Source of the DNA: Marinomonas foliarum
GTDB taxonomy: Bacteria; Pseudomonadota; Gammaproteobacteria; Pseudomonadales; Marinomonadaceae
DNA: 64,000 nucleotides
Assembly (NCBI RefSeq): GCF_003337275.1
Contig: NZ_QPJQ01000016.1
Span: forward strand, 19,546 to 83,545
Direction: 5' to 3'
Part shown: piece by piece, positions 38,020 to 47,317 of the stretch
Numbering within the stretch: position 1 is the stretch's first letter
How the letters are laid out: every line of letters starts with the position of its first letter
The notes under the pieces: generated by a model
Seen by the model: only the letters and a program-made list of their open reading frames with translations
Told to the model about the DNA's origin: nothing
Database searches by the model: none
Translations under genes and position numbers: made by a program

Positions 38020-40740
38020 ATGGTAAAGATGGCTTTTCCTTCTGCTTATCGCGTAGGTATCGATTTGGGGACAACCAATTGTGTTGTCTCGTATGTTCCA
38101 GTATCGGATGATTCGAACCAAGATGTACCTGCATTATTACCTATTCCGCAAGTTATGGCGGATGGTTCTGTGCAAGAGCTTACGCATTTGCCGAGTGCTA
38201 TTTATGTTTTGGCCGCTGATGAAATTGGCAAAATCGATCCGGTTTTGCCTTGGCGCCATCATGATAAAGAGCGCATCGTAGGTGTTGGTGCGTTAGCGTT
38301 AGGCCAGCGTCGAGCTGGGCAATTGATACAAAGCGCGAAAAGTTGGTTAAGCCATCGTCAAGTCGATCGTCGCTCGGCGATTTTGCCTTGGGCGAGCGAA
38401 TTCCCTAAAAAGCTCAGCCCACTTGAGGCGAGTAAGATTCTTTTATTACATATTAAGCAGAGCTGGAATTATCGATTTTCTGATGCGCCGCTAGAGTCAC
38501 AATCCATCGCGTTAACTTTGCCGGCTTCTTTTGATGAAGAGGCGCGAGCGTTAACTTTGGAAGCGGCCAAACTAGCAGGTCTAAACGATTTGTACCTTCT
38601 GGAAGAGCCGCAAGCGGCTTGTTATCACTATATCAGTGATAACGAAAAACTCTCTGCATTAGCTGATAAAAAAATGCTTTTGGTGGTCGACATCGGCGGT
38701 GGTACTAGCGATTTTAGCCTAGTGGCGATCAAGCCTACGTCTTCAAAAACCAACAGTGTATCGCTTAAGCGTGTTGCTGTAGGTGAACATTTATTACTGG
38801 GTGGCGATAACCTAGATCAAGCCTTGGCGTTTCAGTTAGATCCAAAACAAATTTCTGCTTTATCAGCCACGCGCTTAGCGGCTTTGGTTCAGCAAACTCG
38901 TCAAGCAAAAGAAACCTTGTTAGGCGAAGACGCACCGGAATCTTTAAGTATTACCGTACTGGGTGGTGGTAGTCGTTTAATCGGTGGTTCGCAAAAATTT
39001 GATGTATCGAGAGAAGCCTTACTGGAACAAATACGCAGCGGCTTTTTTCCTTTGGTGAATAGCGATGACAAGGTGAAAAAGAGCGATTACGCCATGCATA
39101 CCTTGGGCTTACCTTACGAATCTGATCCTGCTTTTACACGTCATTTAGCGGCGTTTTTGCAACAGCATAAAACTGTCATTGAAGCGGCAACTGGCTCGTC
39201 TATGCCTGATGCCGTGTTGTTTAATGGTGGCCTGTTTAATAGTCCAGTTTTGAAAACTCGTTTATTAGAGCAGCTTAATGCTTGGTCTGCTGAGCCTATT
39301 CTCGCTTGTACTGCTGATGAACCTAACGACGCGGTAGCCAAAGGCGCGACAATGTATCTAAACGCTTTAGCGGGTGAAAGTGCGCGCATCGAAAGTGGCG
39401 TGGCGCACAGTTTGTATTTGAAGCTTGGCGAAGATCAATTTGTTGGCATCTTGCCAAAGGGTACTCTGAAAGGCGAGACCATCCGCTTGGAACAAGAGTT
39501 CTTTGTGACTCTGGGACAGCAAGTTCAGTTCCCTTTATATCGATCAGACGATCATATTGATTGTGTTGTCGGTAACGTTCGCGATCAAGATGGGCTGCAC
39601 TACATTTCAACCTTGATGACAGAGCTAGATGGCTCCATCGACTCCCAAGAAACCGCGGTAACGCTATCTGTGCAAATGACCGAAGTGGGTGTGTTACAAG
39701 TGGTGTTAAATGCCAATAATCAGAAAGATCAGTGGCGTTTGGATTTCTCTACCCATGTGGTTCCCTCACAAGGCTCTGAGCAAGCTGATGAAAGTGGTTT
39801 GCTGCACGCCAATATGGGCCAAGCGGAAGAGCATCTAGCTAAATGTTTTTCCAGTGCAGGTCAAAAACAAAATCCGGACTTAGTGAAATCTCTTAAACAG
39901 GATTTAGACCAGCTTCTGGGCAATAGAGATGATTGGAATCTTGCCACGTCACGACGTTTGGTGGATAAACTGTTAAGTGTAAAATCAGGTCGAACAAAAA
40001 GTGCTCAGCACGAGCGACAATGGTTACAGCTCATGGGCTATTGTTTACGCCCAGGTTTTGGTGCCGCGGATGATATGGCACGGGTTCAACAAGTCGTTAA
40101 TACTACCAAAGCAGGCGCTCAGTTTGATACGGCACCCGTTTGGGGGCAATATTGGACCTTGTATCGCCGTGTTGCAGGTGGCTTATCGGTGGAACAACAA
40201 ACGCATTTGTTTAAGCAGTTTAGCCAATACTATTCACCAACAGGGCAGCGTTCTCGTGACAAGATGAAAGCACTGACGACTAAATCCAGCGATGATTTAA
40301 TTCGTTTGGTTGGCGCGTTAGAGAGTTTGTCGAATGAAGACAAAGTCACCACGATTGATTGGTTGCTGAAGCGTTTACAAAAGACTTCTGAGCCAGACAC
40401 AGCTTGGTGGACGATAGGGCGCATCGCTTCTCGTCATCTTTTATCTGGCAAGCAAGAGCAAAGAATTGCAGAGGATAAACTCTTTCCGATTCTAGAAACG
40501 GTTCTCAAGGAAGATTGGAAGAAACGCAAGCAAGCAGGATTGGCTGCTGTTTTGATGAGTCAAGTCAGCCTTGGTGAATCTGACAAAATGAGCGTTATGC
40601 GTAAAAAAGTCGCTAGTAAACTCAAAAAAGACAAATGCCCAACGCAATGGTTGGAGCGTTTAGAGAGCCAAATCGAGATTAACAGCGATGAACTGAACGC
40701 CTTGGTAGGTGAGAGCTTGCCAATCGGCTTACGCCTATAG
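38020..40740 (+). CDS. Hsp70-like protein with C-terminal DUF3731 (second of pair)
   Basis: A 906-residue protein. Residues 1-460 are an Hsp70-type ATPase (VGIDLGTTNCVV, VVDIGGGTSDFS, FNGGLFNSPVLK). Residues 460-590 look like the shortened beta domain of its neighbour. Residues 600-906 are an alpha-helical DUF3731 region, Arg/Lys-rich and with heat-repeat-like spacing (WTIGRIASRHLL, LPIGLRL at the end). The two ATPase domains are related but clearly distinct in sequence, so this is an old duplication. Function unknown; the order DUF2760-Hsp70-Hsp70(DUF3731) recurs in proteobacteria. Confidence 0.88.
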   Translation: MVKMAFPSAYRVGIDLGTTNCVVSYVPVSDDSNQDVPALLPIPQVMADGSVQELTHLPSAIYVLAADEIGKIDPVLPWRHHDKERIVGVGALALGQRRAGQLIQSAKSWLSHRQVDRRSAILPWASEFPKKLSPLEASKILLLHIKQSWNYRFSDAPLESQSIALTLPASFDEEARALTLEAAKLAGLNDLYLLEEPQAACYHYISDNEKLSALADKKMLLVVDIGGGTSDFSLVAIKPTSSKTNSVSLKRVAVGEHLLLGGDNLDQALAFQLDPKQISALSATRLAALVQQTRQAKETLLGEDAPESLSITVLGGGSRLIGGSQKFDVSREALLEQIRSGFFPLVNSDDKVKKSDYAMHTLGLPYESDPAFTRHLAAFLQQHKTVIEAATGSSMPDAVLFNGGLFNSPVLKTRLLEQLNAWSAEPILACTADEPNDAVAKGATMYLNALAGESARIESGVAHSLYLKLGEDQFVGILPKGTLKGETIRLEQEFFVTLGQQVQFPLYRSDDHIDCVVGNVRDQDGLHYISTLMTELDGSIDSQETAVTLSVQMTEVGVLQVVLNANNQKDQWRLDFSTHVVPSQGSEQADESGLLHANMGQAEEHLAKCFSSAGQKQNPDLVKSLKQDLDQLLGNRDDWNLATSRRLVDKLLSVKSGRTKSAQHERQWLQLMGYCLRPGFGAADDMARVQQVVNTTKAGAQFDTAPVWGQYWTLYRRVAGGLSVEQQTHLFKQFSQYYSPTGQRSRDKMKALTTKSSDDLIRLVGALESLSNEDKVTTIDWLLKRLQKTSEPDTAWWTIGRIASRHLLSGKQEQRIAEDKLFPILETVLKEDWKKRKQAGLAAVLMSQVSLGESDKMSVMRKKVASKLKKDKCPTQWLERLESQIEINSDELNALVGESLPIGLRL

Positions 40741-40759
40741 AGCGCTAATCTTCTGACTT

Positions 40760-40816
40760 GTCACCAAAGTGATTTAAATATTACTCGTAGTTCTTTTTTG
40801 CTTTGGTGACTTTCTC
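40760..40816. terminator. long-loop hairpin between Hsp70 and mltC genes
   Basis: GTCACCAAAG (40760-40769) and CTTTGGTGAC (40801-40810) are perfect complements around a 31-nt loop holding the mltC stop. TTTCTC follows. The loop is long for a strong terminator. Confidence 0.45.
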
Positions 40817-41968
40817 TAGGTACATTTTAGATTCCGATCTAGGGTGATCGTACCTAAGTTTCTTATAAACGTTGCTGGTAGATGTCTGATTAATTTTGTT
40901 CATCGCTCTTGTACGATCATTTGGATCAAAGGTCTTCAACACGTTGCCTGTGCCGCCGTTGTAAGCAGATATCATTGAGTATTCTTGACTGAGTTTATTG
41001 GTGACTTTTACAAGATAGCGTGTTTGTAAAAGGTGTAGGTAAGCGCTGCCAATATCAATATTATTCTGTGGAACAAACAACACTTCTTTGGTTGGTTCCC
41101 CCGACTTTTTCTTTACTAAATTATAAACGTCTCGTCCAGCTGTCGCAGGCACTACTTGCATCAGACCATAAGCGTTTGCAGGACTAACCGCATAAGGGTT
41201 AAAAGAGCTTTCTGTCTCTATTATGCCGTAAATAAGTGCTGGAGAGAGATTATAGCGTTTGGCGGCAGCGATCACATATTGGCTGTATTTTTCTTGTCTT
41301 AGATGCTCATGTTGTGGGACAAGATTGAATTCTACTGCATAAACAGATTTGCCATTTGTACTAGATTTTTTCAGCTTGTTTGACACTAAATAGTCAGAAT
41401 ATCGCTCTGCTCGCCAGCGGTATTGAACAAGTTTACCATCGTGATCCATGACTTGTGGATACAAAAAAGGGACGCCTTCCGTATCTGGTGCATCGCTTGA
41501 AAAAATATCGGTTTTGGTTGGGTCTGCAGTAGTGAGTAGGGTGGTTGTAACAGCCTGCTTTAAGGTGTCAAGCGGTTGTTCCGTGGTTAGTGTTTCGACT
41601 CGTACAGTGCCTTTTTCAAAGTCGACAATGGTTCTTGCTTGATAATCGTTGGTGTATTTAACGTACTTTTTCTTTTCGGGTAGCTCACTATTGCCTTTGC
41701 CCCATCGCTTATTCACTCTTTGGTCAAGCTCTGCGTATAAAGCTTTTATCGCTTCAATATCTGCTCGAATGATTTTGCTGGTTGTTTTTACCTGCTTTGC
41801 AATGATTTTTACGTCTTTAATATCGTCAGCATTTTTGATTTGAGTTGTAAGCTTATTTACCGAATCTACAGAGTCTATGGACCAAGACATGGATTCACAG
41901 CCACTTAATGTTAGTAATAAAGGGCCAATCAATACAAATCGGGACTGGCGGACGATACTCTTTAACAT
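40781..41968 (-). CDS. mltC: membrane-bound lytic murein transglycosylase, MltC type
   Basis: A 395-residue lipoprotein that cleaves the glycan strand to give 1,6-anhydroMurNAc ends. The lipobox is LTLSGC (Cys 24) after a hydrophobic signal. The N-terminal half matches the DUF3393 domain of MltC; the SLT domain starts near 230, with the catalytic Glu in GIIETESSFNP and family motifs AYGLMQVVP and YNGGTG. It is 25 nt downstream of the OsmC-YcaO gene on the same strand, so they likely share a transcript. Its final codons form one arm of a hairpin shared with the convergent Hsp70 gene. Confidence 0.92.
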   Translation of the reverse strand: MLKSIVRQSRFVLIGPLLLTLSGCESMSWSIDSVDSVNKLTTQIKNADDIKDVKIIAKQVKTTSKIIRADIEAIKALYAELDQRVNKRWGKGNSELPEKKKYVKYTNDYQARTIVDFEKGTVRVETLTTEQPLDTLKQAVTTTLLTTADPTKTDIFSSDAPDTEGVPFLYPQVMDHDGKLVQYRWRAERYSDYLVSNKLKKSSTNGKSVYAVEFNLVPQHEHLRQEKYSQYVIAAAKRYNLSPALIYGIIETESSFNPYAVSPANAYGLMQVVPATAGRDVYNLVKKKSGEPTKEVLFVPQNNIDIGSAYLHLLQTRYLVKVTNKLSQEYSMISAYNGGTGNVLKTFDPNDRTRAMNKINQTSTSNVYKKLRYDHPRSESKMYLEKVTKAKKNYE

Positions 41969-41993
41969 TAAATGGCCTCTCTTTATGTTCGTA

Positions 41994-44180
41994 TTATTTC
42001 AATGTACTTGTTTTACGCGCTTGATGAAGTTTCTTATAACTTTCAATTAAGCGCAAATGCGGTTCAATGCCTTCGAGTTGCATGCTGGTTTTGGTCAAGC
42101 CATAAAAACGTACATCGCCTGTGACAGAACCTATAACGTTATCGATAACCTCTTTACCAAACATGCGGCTAAAGCTATGAGTAAAATCTTCTAGTTCTAA
42201 TTCTTCATCTAACGTCACTTCTAACACGCAGTGCATGGCTTGATAAAATAGGCCGCGTTTTGCAGAATTGTCGTTGAACTGTAGGAACTCGCCAACTAAC
42301 TCTAGTGCATCTTCATGGGCTTCAAGGGCTAAGTAGACTAGTATCTTAAGTTCTATGATGGTTAACTGACCCCAGACAGTATTTTCATCAAATACAATCC
42401 CAATTAAAGTCGGGATGTCTGTGTAGTTATCCAGTTGGCTTTCTTCAAGGCGATTAACTAAGTCTTCTAATTGTCCATCACTTAAGGAATGAAGATTTAG
42501 AATATCTTCACGATAATCCAGTGCTTTGTTTGTGTTATCCCAAACTAAATCTTCAACAGGGTAAACTTCTGAATAATCTGGCACCAAAATACGACAAGCA
42601 GAAGCGCCTAAATCCGTTAACTCTGCCACGTATACTTCTTTTTCTAGGCCTTCTAAGATGCCAAATAAAGCATCGGCTTCTTCTTCACTGCTGCCAGAGA
42701 AATCCCACTCACAGAAGTCATAGTCGTGCTTATCACTAAAGAAGCGCCAAGAAATCACGCCAGTTGAGTCAATAAAGTGTTCGACAAAATTTTCTGGTTC
42801 TGTGACAGCCATGCTGTTAAAGGTAGGTTTTGGTACATCGTTTAAACCTTCGAAGCTACGGCCTTGCATTAGCTCAGTCAAACTACGCTCTAAAGCCACT
42901 TCAAAACTTGGATGAGCGCCAAAAGACGCAAACACACCGCCGGTTTTTGGGTTCATCAAAGTGACGTTCATTACAGGGAACTGACCACCAAGAGATGCAT
43001 CTTTCACTAGGATAGGAAAGCCTTGTTCTTCTAGTTCTTGGATGCCAGCAAGGATACTTGGGTATTTCTCCAAAATTTCCATGGGAACATCAGGTAAGAC
43101 AATTTCCTCTTCAATAATTTGGCGTTTCACCGTACGCTCGACGATTTCGGATAGGCATTGTACTTGTGCTTCTTGCTGGTTATTGCCCGCACTCATACCA
43201 TTGCTTAAAAACAAGTTTTCGATGAGGTTTGATGGGAAGTAAACCGTTTCTCCATCGGATTTACGTGTGTAAGGAATTGTGCAAATACCGCGCGCTTTAT
43301 TGCCAGAGTTGGTATCAATTAAATGCGAACCACGTAATTCATCGTCTGGATTATAAATTTCTAAGCAGTACTCATCCAAGATGCCTTCCGGTAAGGAATC
43401 ATCCTCAGTTAACGCAAACCACTTTTCATTTGGGTAATGTACAAAGTCGCTGTTGGCGATTTCAGTTCCAAAGAACTGGTCGTTGTAGAAAAAGTTGTTG
43501 TTCAAGCGCTCGATAAATTCACCAAGGGCTGAGCATAGAGCACTTTCTTTCGATGCACCTTTACCATTGGTGAAGCACATTGGTGATGCGGCATCTCGAA
43601 TATGTAGCGACCAAACGTTTGGCACTATGTTGCGCCATGATGAAATTTCAATCTTCATTCCGAGATCCGCCAACATTGTTGTCATGTTCGCGATGGTTTT
43701 TTCAAGCGGCAGGTCTTTTCCGGCAATAAAAGTGTTGGATGAACCATCTGGCTTGCCCATTAACATCGCATTGGCATCGGCGTCTAGATTCTCAACCGTT
43801 TCAATTTTGAACTCTGGTCCAGTTTGTACGACCTTTTTAACGGTACAACGATCAATAGAGCGCAGAATACCTTGGCGGTCTTTGTCAGAAATATCGTCAG
43901 GCAACTCAACTTGAATCTGGAAGATTTGATTGTAACGATCTTCTGGATCGACAATGTTGTTCTGGGATAAGCGAATGTTGTCTGTCGAAATGTCACGTGA
44001 TTTGCAATATACCTTAACGAAATAGGCGGCACACAGCGCGGATGAAGCGAGGAAATAATCAAATGGACTTGGTGCTGATCCATCACCTTTGTAGCGAATA
44101 GGCTGATCAGCAGTGACAGTGAAATCATCAAACTTGGCTTCTAGTCTGAGATTGTCGAGAAAATTAACTTTGATTTCCAT
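41994..44180 (-). CDS. OsmC-YcaO fusion protein
   Basis: A 728-residue fusion. Residues 1-135 are an OsmC-type thiol-peroxidase-like domain with cysteines in SSALCAAYF and SIDRCTVKK, the usual peroxidatic and resolving positions. Residues 150-560 are a YcaO ATP-dependent enzyme (GKGASKESALCSALGEFIER, AGNNQQEAQVQCLSEIVER), and 560-728 a helical TPR-like tail as in E. coli YcaO. E. coli YcaO lacks the OsmC part and is linked to RimO beta-methylthiolation of ribosomal protein S12. There is no C-terminal PxPxP motif and no peptide precursor nearby, so azoline antibiotic synthesis is unlikely. mltC follows after 25 nt. Confidence 0.9.
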   Translation of the reverse strand: MEIKVNFLDNLRLEAKFDDFTVTADQPIRYKGDGSAPSPFDYFLASSALCAAYFVKVYCKSRDISTDNIRLSQNNIVDPEDRYNQIFQIQVELPDDISDKDRQGILRSIDRCTVKKVVQTGPEFKIETVENLDADANAMLMGKPDGSSNTFIAGKDLPLEKTIANMTTMLADLGMKIEISSWRNIVPNVWSLHIRDAASPMCFTNGKGASKESALCSALGEFIERLNNNFFYNDQFFGTEIANSDFVHYPNEKWFALTEDDSLPEGILDEYCLEIYNPDDELRGSHLIDTNSGNKARGICTIPYTRKSDGETVYFPSNLIENLFLSNGMSAGNNQQEAQVQCLSEIVERTVKRQIIEEEIVLPDVPMEILEKYPSILAGIQELEEQGFPILVKDASLGGQFPVMNVTLMNPKTGGVFASFGAHPSFEVALERSLTELMQGRSFEGLNDVPKPTFNSMAVTEPENFVEHFIDSTGVISWRFFSDKHDYDFCEWDFSGSSEEEADALFGILEGLEKEVYVAELTDLGASACRILVPDYSEVYPVEDLVWDNTNKALDYREDILNLHSLSDGQLEDLVNRLEESQLDNYTDIPTLIGIVFDENTVWGQLTIIELKILVYLALEAHEDALELVGEFLQFNDNSAKRGLFYQAMHCVLEVTLDEELELEDFTHSFSRMFGKEVIDNVIGSVTGDVRFYGLTKTSMQLEGIEPHLRLIESYKKLHQARKTSTLK

Positions 44181-44389
44181 TGAAACGTATTTCCACTAAA
44201 TAGGGCGTATGTGCAGGGCAGTTATCGAGCTCTAGGGTCGATAAAAAATGATAGAGAGATTATCTTCGATAAGAGGGGGGTGAGTAAAATTAAATTGGCC
44301 ATTTTAAAACAAATTGCCTTCTTTTCAGTTTTAGTTTGCCCAATTGCATTATAAAACATCATAAGAAGGCTTTATTTTGTACTTTGCGA

Positions 44390-45214
44390 TTAGCTTCTCA
44401 AGCGTCTGATGTTGATTAGAATAGGGCTTCCTGTCATGGGGTCTGGCATAAGGTCGCAATCAACACCGTAGAGTTCACGTACCAGCTCTTTGGTCATAAT
44501 GTCTTTTGGGCTGCCTTGGGTCAGTATTTTGCCCTCTTTCATGGCAATAATATGGTCTGAATAGCGACAGGCACTTGGAAGATCATGAACAACCATCGCC
44601 AATGTCTTGCCTTGTCGAGATAGGTTTCTTATTAGCTCAAAAACTTCAATTTGATGGCCAAGGTCGAGTGCAGATGTTGGTTCATCTAGTAACAGTAATG
44701 GCGTTTCTTGTGCAATTGACATGGCAATCCACGCTCGCTGGCGTTGGCCACCAGATAGAGTGTCGAGAAGGCGGTCCTTTAAACCTTCAAGATCCGCAGC
44801 ATGCAAAGCATATTTTATGGCTTCTTGATCATCCATTGCCCATTGTTTTAGTAAGCTTTGGTGAGGATGTCGGCCAAATCGAATAAGCTCTTCAATCGTA
44901 ATGCCGTCTGGAGCTAGTGTGTCTTGTGGTAATAGGGCAAGACGTCGTGCAACTTCCTTAGAGGGTAATGAGTGGATATCTTTACCATCTAACAATACAA
45001 CACCTGAGCTTGGTGTATGAACACGAGATAACCCATTTAATAAAGTGGATTTTCCACAGCCATTTGGCCCGACAATCGCCGTCACTTGGCCTTCTGGTAA
45101 GGTAACGTCCAATTGATCGATAATACTAACTTTGCCGTGTTTAAGGGTGAGCTTATCTGCACTAAGGCTAGCGCAAAAAGTGTTTGGCTTTTGTTTTAAA
45201 GCAGTAGGTGTCAT
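44390..45214 (-). CDS. siderophore ABC importer, ATP-binding protein
   Basis: A 274-residue FepC/FecE-type ATPase: Walker A VGPNGCGKST, signature LSGGQRQRAW, Walker B LLLLDEPTSALD, switch MVVHDLP. It would drive uptake of ferric siderophore across the inner membrane with the two FecCD permeases, whose genes overlap it (ATGA with the first). It is the last gene of the four-gene operon. The region after it (44181-44389) shows only a weak dyad (GCCTTCTT and AAGAAGGC) with a 39-nt loop. Confidence 0.92.
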   Translation of the reverse strand: MTPTALKQKPNTFCASLSADKLTLKHGKVSIIDQLDVTLPEGQVTAIVGPNGCGKSTLLNGLSRVHTPSSGVVLLDGKDIHSLPSKEVARRLALLPQDTLAPDGITIEELIRFGRHPHQSLLKQWAMDDQEAIKYALHAADLEGLKDRLLDTLSGGQRQRAWIAMSIAQETPLLLLDEPTSALDLGHQIEVFELIRNLSRQGKTLAMVVHDLPSACRYSDHIIAMKEGKILTQGSPKDIMTKELVRELYGVDCDLMPDPMTGSPILINIRRLRS

Positions 45215-46296
45215 AACGAACTCCTTGAAGAGCGTCTTACCAGTATCCAGATTAAATAAGGGCCACCTACCACTGCGGTAACAATGCCTACTGGTAGTTC
45301 AATAGGTGATAAAACAGTTCGTCCAAATAAATCGGAAAGCATCATAACTAGCGCACCAGTGAGGGCAGAGCTGATAAGTGGGATGCCGCGATAGCGAGAT
45401 AAAACACGGGCTATCTCTGGCCCAACTAATGCGACCAAGCCAACAGGGCCTGCAACAGCGACAGCCAGTCCAGTTAAAGTAATACATAGAATTAGAGCTA
45501 TTATTCTGATGTGCTTTATATTGGCTCCAAGGCCCGTAATCACCTGATCAGAAAAAGGTAACAAGGCAAATTGCGTTGAAAACAAAAGACATCCAATGAC
45601 ACAAATAGCAATACCGATCCCTAGGACGTTAACCATAAAAGGGTCACGAGCACTTAAACTACCTACTGTCCATGGGTAAGCGCTATTTGCAACATCGATA
45701 CTGACTTGGCTTAGTAAGAGCTGAGTCACAGAACCTGCTATGGCACCAATACCAATACCGGCAACAATGAAACGATAGCCACGGGTACCACTTCCGCCGG
45801 CTAAACCAAATGCCAGTGCTGTTGCTGTTGCCGCGCCCGCTAGTGCCATAAAAGAAGGGGCCAAAGAAATACCCATGCCAACAACTGAAGAGACAGCAAA
45901 GGCCATTGCTGCATTGTCGATACCAATGATGCCTGGCGTGGCTAATCGATTTCGCGCCATGGTTTGCATTAGGCAGCCAGCTAAGCTGAATGCTGCACCA
46001 GTATAAATTGCAGCCATTAAACGCGGAAAACGTATGTCTTGGACAATGAATTGGCTCATTGTGTTGCCTTGACCAAAGAGTACCGCAACGACTTCTTTGG
46101 GTGATATAGCCATAGTGCCGCTACCCAGTGTGATGACGCTGGCACAGAATAAAAGAATCAAAAGCCAAGTGTTGCGAATAATGGCCTGCTTCTCAATGAG
46201 GATATGCGCGTATTGTCCAATAGATATTAGTCGATAGCCATCTGGAGTCGAAGCATCCAGCGGGGTATCTGGCATGGAAAGGCTGTGATTAATCAT
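45211..46296 (-). CDS. siderophore ABC importer permease (FecCD family)
   Basis: A 361-residue permease with about ten membrane helices, starting near residue 40 after a polar lead. FecCD signatures are present: GSGTMAISPKEVVAVLFG, GIIGIDNAAMAF, VGPVGLVALVGPEIAR, and the C-terminal VVGGPYLIWIL. It should pair with the second permease as heterodimer, as FepD-FepG do. It overlaps both neighbours by 4 nt. The unusual polar N-terminus (about 35 residues) could be cytoplasmic, or a later start may apply. Confidence 0.9.
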   Translation of the reverse strand: MINHSLSMPDTPLDASTPDGYRLISIGQYAHILIEKQAIIRNTWLLILLFCASVITLGSGTMAISPKEVVAVLFGQGNTMSQFIVQDIRFPRLMAAIYTGAAFSLAGCLMQTMARNRLATPGIIGIDNAAMAFAVSSVVGMGISLAPSFMALAGAATATALAFGLAGGSGTRGYRFIVAGIGIGAIAGSVTQLLLSQVSIDVANSAYPWTVGSLSARDPFMVNVLGIGIAICVIGCLLFSTQFALLPFSDQVITGLGANIKHIRIIALILCITLTGLAVAVAGPVGLVALVGPEIARVLSRYRGIPLISSALTGALVMMLSDLFGRTVLSPIELPVGIVTAVVGGPYLIWILVRRSSRSSL

Positions 46297-47312
46297 AATG
46301 TGGGCAGTCTACGTGATCGAACAATCAATAAAAGTACAGGGGCACCGACTATGGCTGTGAGTACACCTAATGGCATTTCTGCTGGCTGTGCGACAAGTCG
46401 AGAAATAATATCTGCTGTTATTACAATAATTGGACCTAGAGGCAGGCATAACCATAATGTTCGGCGAATATCAGGACCAACCAATGCTCGAGCTGCAAAC
46501 GGAACGACCAAGCCGATAAAGGCAACTGGACCTGCTATCGCTGTAGCACCACCAACCAATAATGCAACAGCGACAATAATAACACCTCGAATTCGTCTTG
46601 GTTTGTGACCAAGACCGATGGCGACTCGCTCGCCCAAAGCCAACGAAGCCAATGGCTTTGCCGAGTAAAGAATGCAAGCAACAGCAACTAACATGGAGGG
46701 TAAAACAGACATGAGAGTATTGGTATCACGACCAGCCACACTACCTGTAACCCAAAAGCGAATTTCGTCTGCTGCTCTTTGATCAAATAAAAGAATGAGA
46801 GACGTCATGGCCAATAATAGGCTGGATAATGCTGCCCCTGCGAGTACAAGACGAATAGGATCGTTATGTTGACCTTGCATTCGTGCGGCGCCGAGGACGC
46901 AGATGCAGCCAATTAAGGCGCCTAATTGAGCAATACCAACGGTTAGTGTTGCTGTACTGGCCCCCATTACAAGTGCCATTGCCACAGCAAATGAGCTTCC
47001 TGCACTTACACCCAGTAAGCCTGGTTCTGCCAAAGGGTTTCGAGCAACGGCTTGCATTAACGCACCTGCAATACCTAGTGTTAAGCCGACAAATAACCCG
47101 ATTAACGTTCTTGTTGAGCGCAGGTGGAAAACAGTAAATTCGTCGTCAGCAGTGCCATTACCCAATAAAGTTTGTAGGGAAGCCTGAGGAGTTAACCCTC
47201 CAGCACCAAATAATAAGCTCAGCAAACAGCAAAGTGCCAACACTAAAAGTGCTGACACTAAGACGTAAAATAATGGTCGCTGTGCTGGTGTCTTAATAAA
47301 CCAACTTAGCAT
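46293..47312 (-). CDS. siderophore ABC importer permease (FecCD family)
   Basis: A 339-residue permease, partner of the previous one. Motifs are RSTRTLIGLFVGLTLGIAGA, NPLAEPGLLGVSAG, AGPVAFIGLVVPFAAR and IVGAPVLLLIVR at the end. About ten membrane helices can be followed from residue 15. It begins five bases after the binding-protein gene and overlaps the next permease gene as ATGA. Confidence 0.9.
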   Translation of the reverse strand: MLSWFIKTPAQRPLFYVLVSALLVLALCCLLSLLFGAGGLTPQASLQTLLGNGTADDEFTVFHLRSTRTLIGLFVGLTLGIAGALMQAVARNPLAEPGLLGVSAGSSFAVAMALVMGASTATLTVGIAQLGALIGCICVLGAARMQGQHNDPIRLVLAGAALSSLLLAMTSLILLFDQRAADEIRFWVTGSVAGRDTNTLMSVLPSMLVAVACILYSAKPLASLALGERVAIGLGHKPRRIRGVIIVAVALLVGGATAIAGPVAFIGLVVPFAARALVGPDIRRTLWLCLPLGPIIVITADIISRLVAQPAEMPLGVLTAIVGAPVLLLIVRSRRLPTL

Positions 47313-47317
47313 CGAGG

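Noticed and set aside
41994..44180. YcaO as part of a thiazole/oxazole peptide antibiotic cluster
   Set aside because: No precursor peptide, dehydrogenase or E1-like partner nearby, and the C-terminal PxPxP motif is missing.
44316..44370. Terminator of the siderophore operon
   Set aside because: The GCCTTCTT/AAGAAGGC arms are 39 nt apart, too far for a convincing rho-independent terminator.
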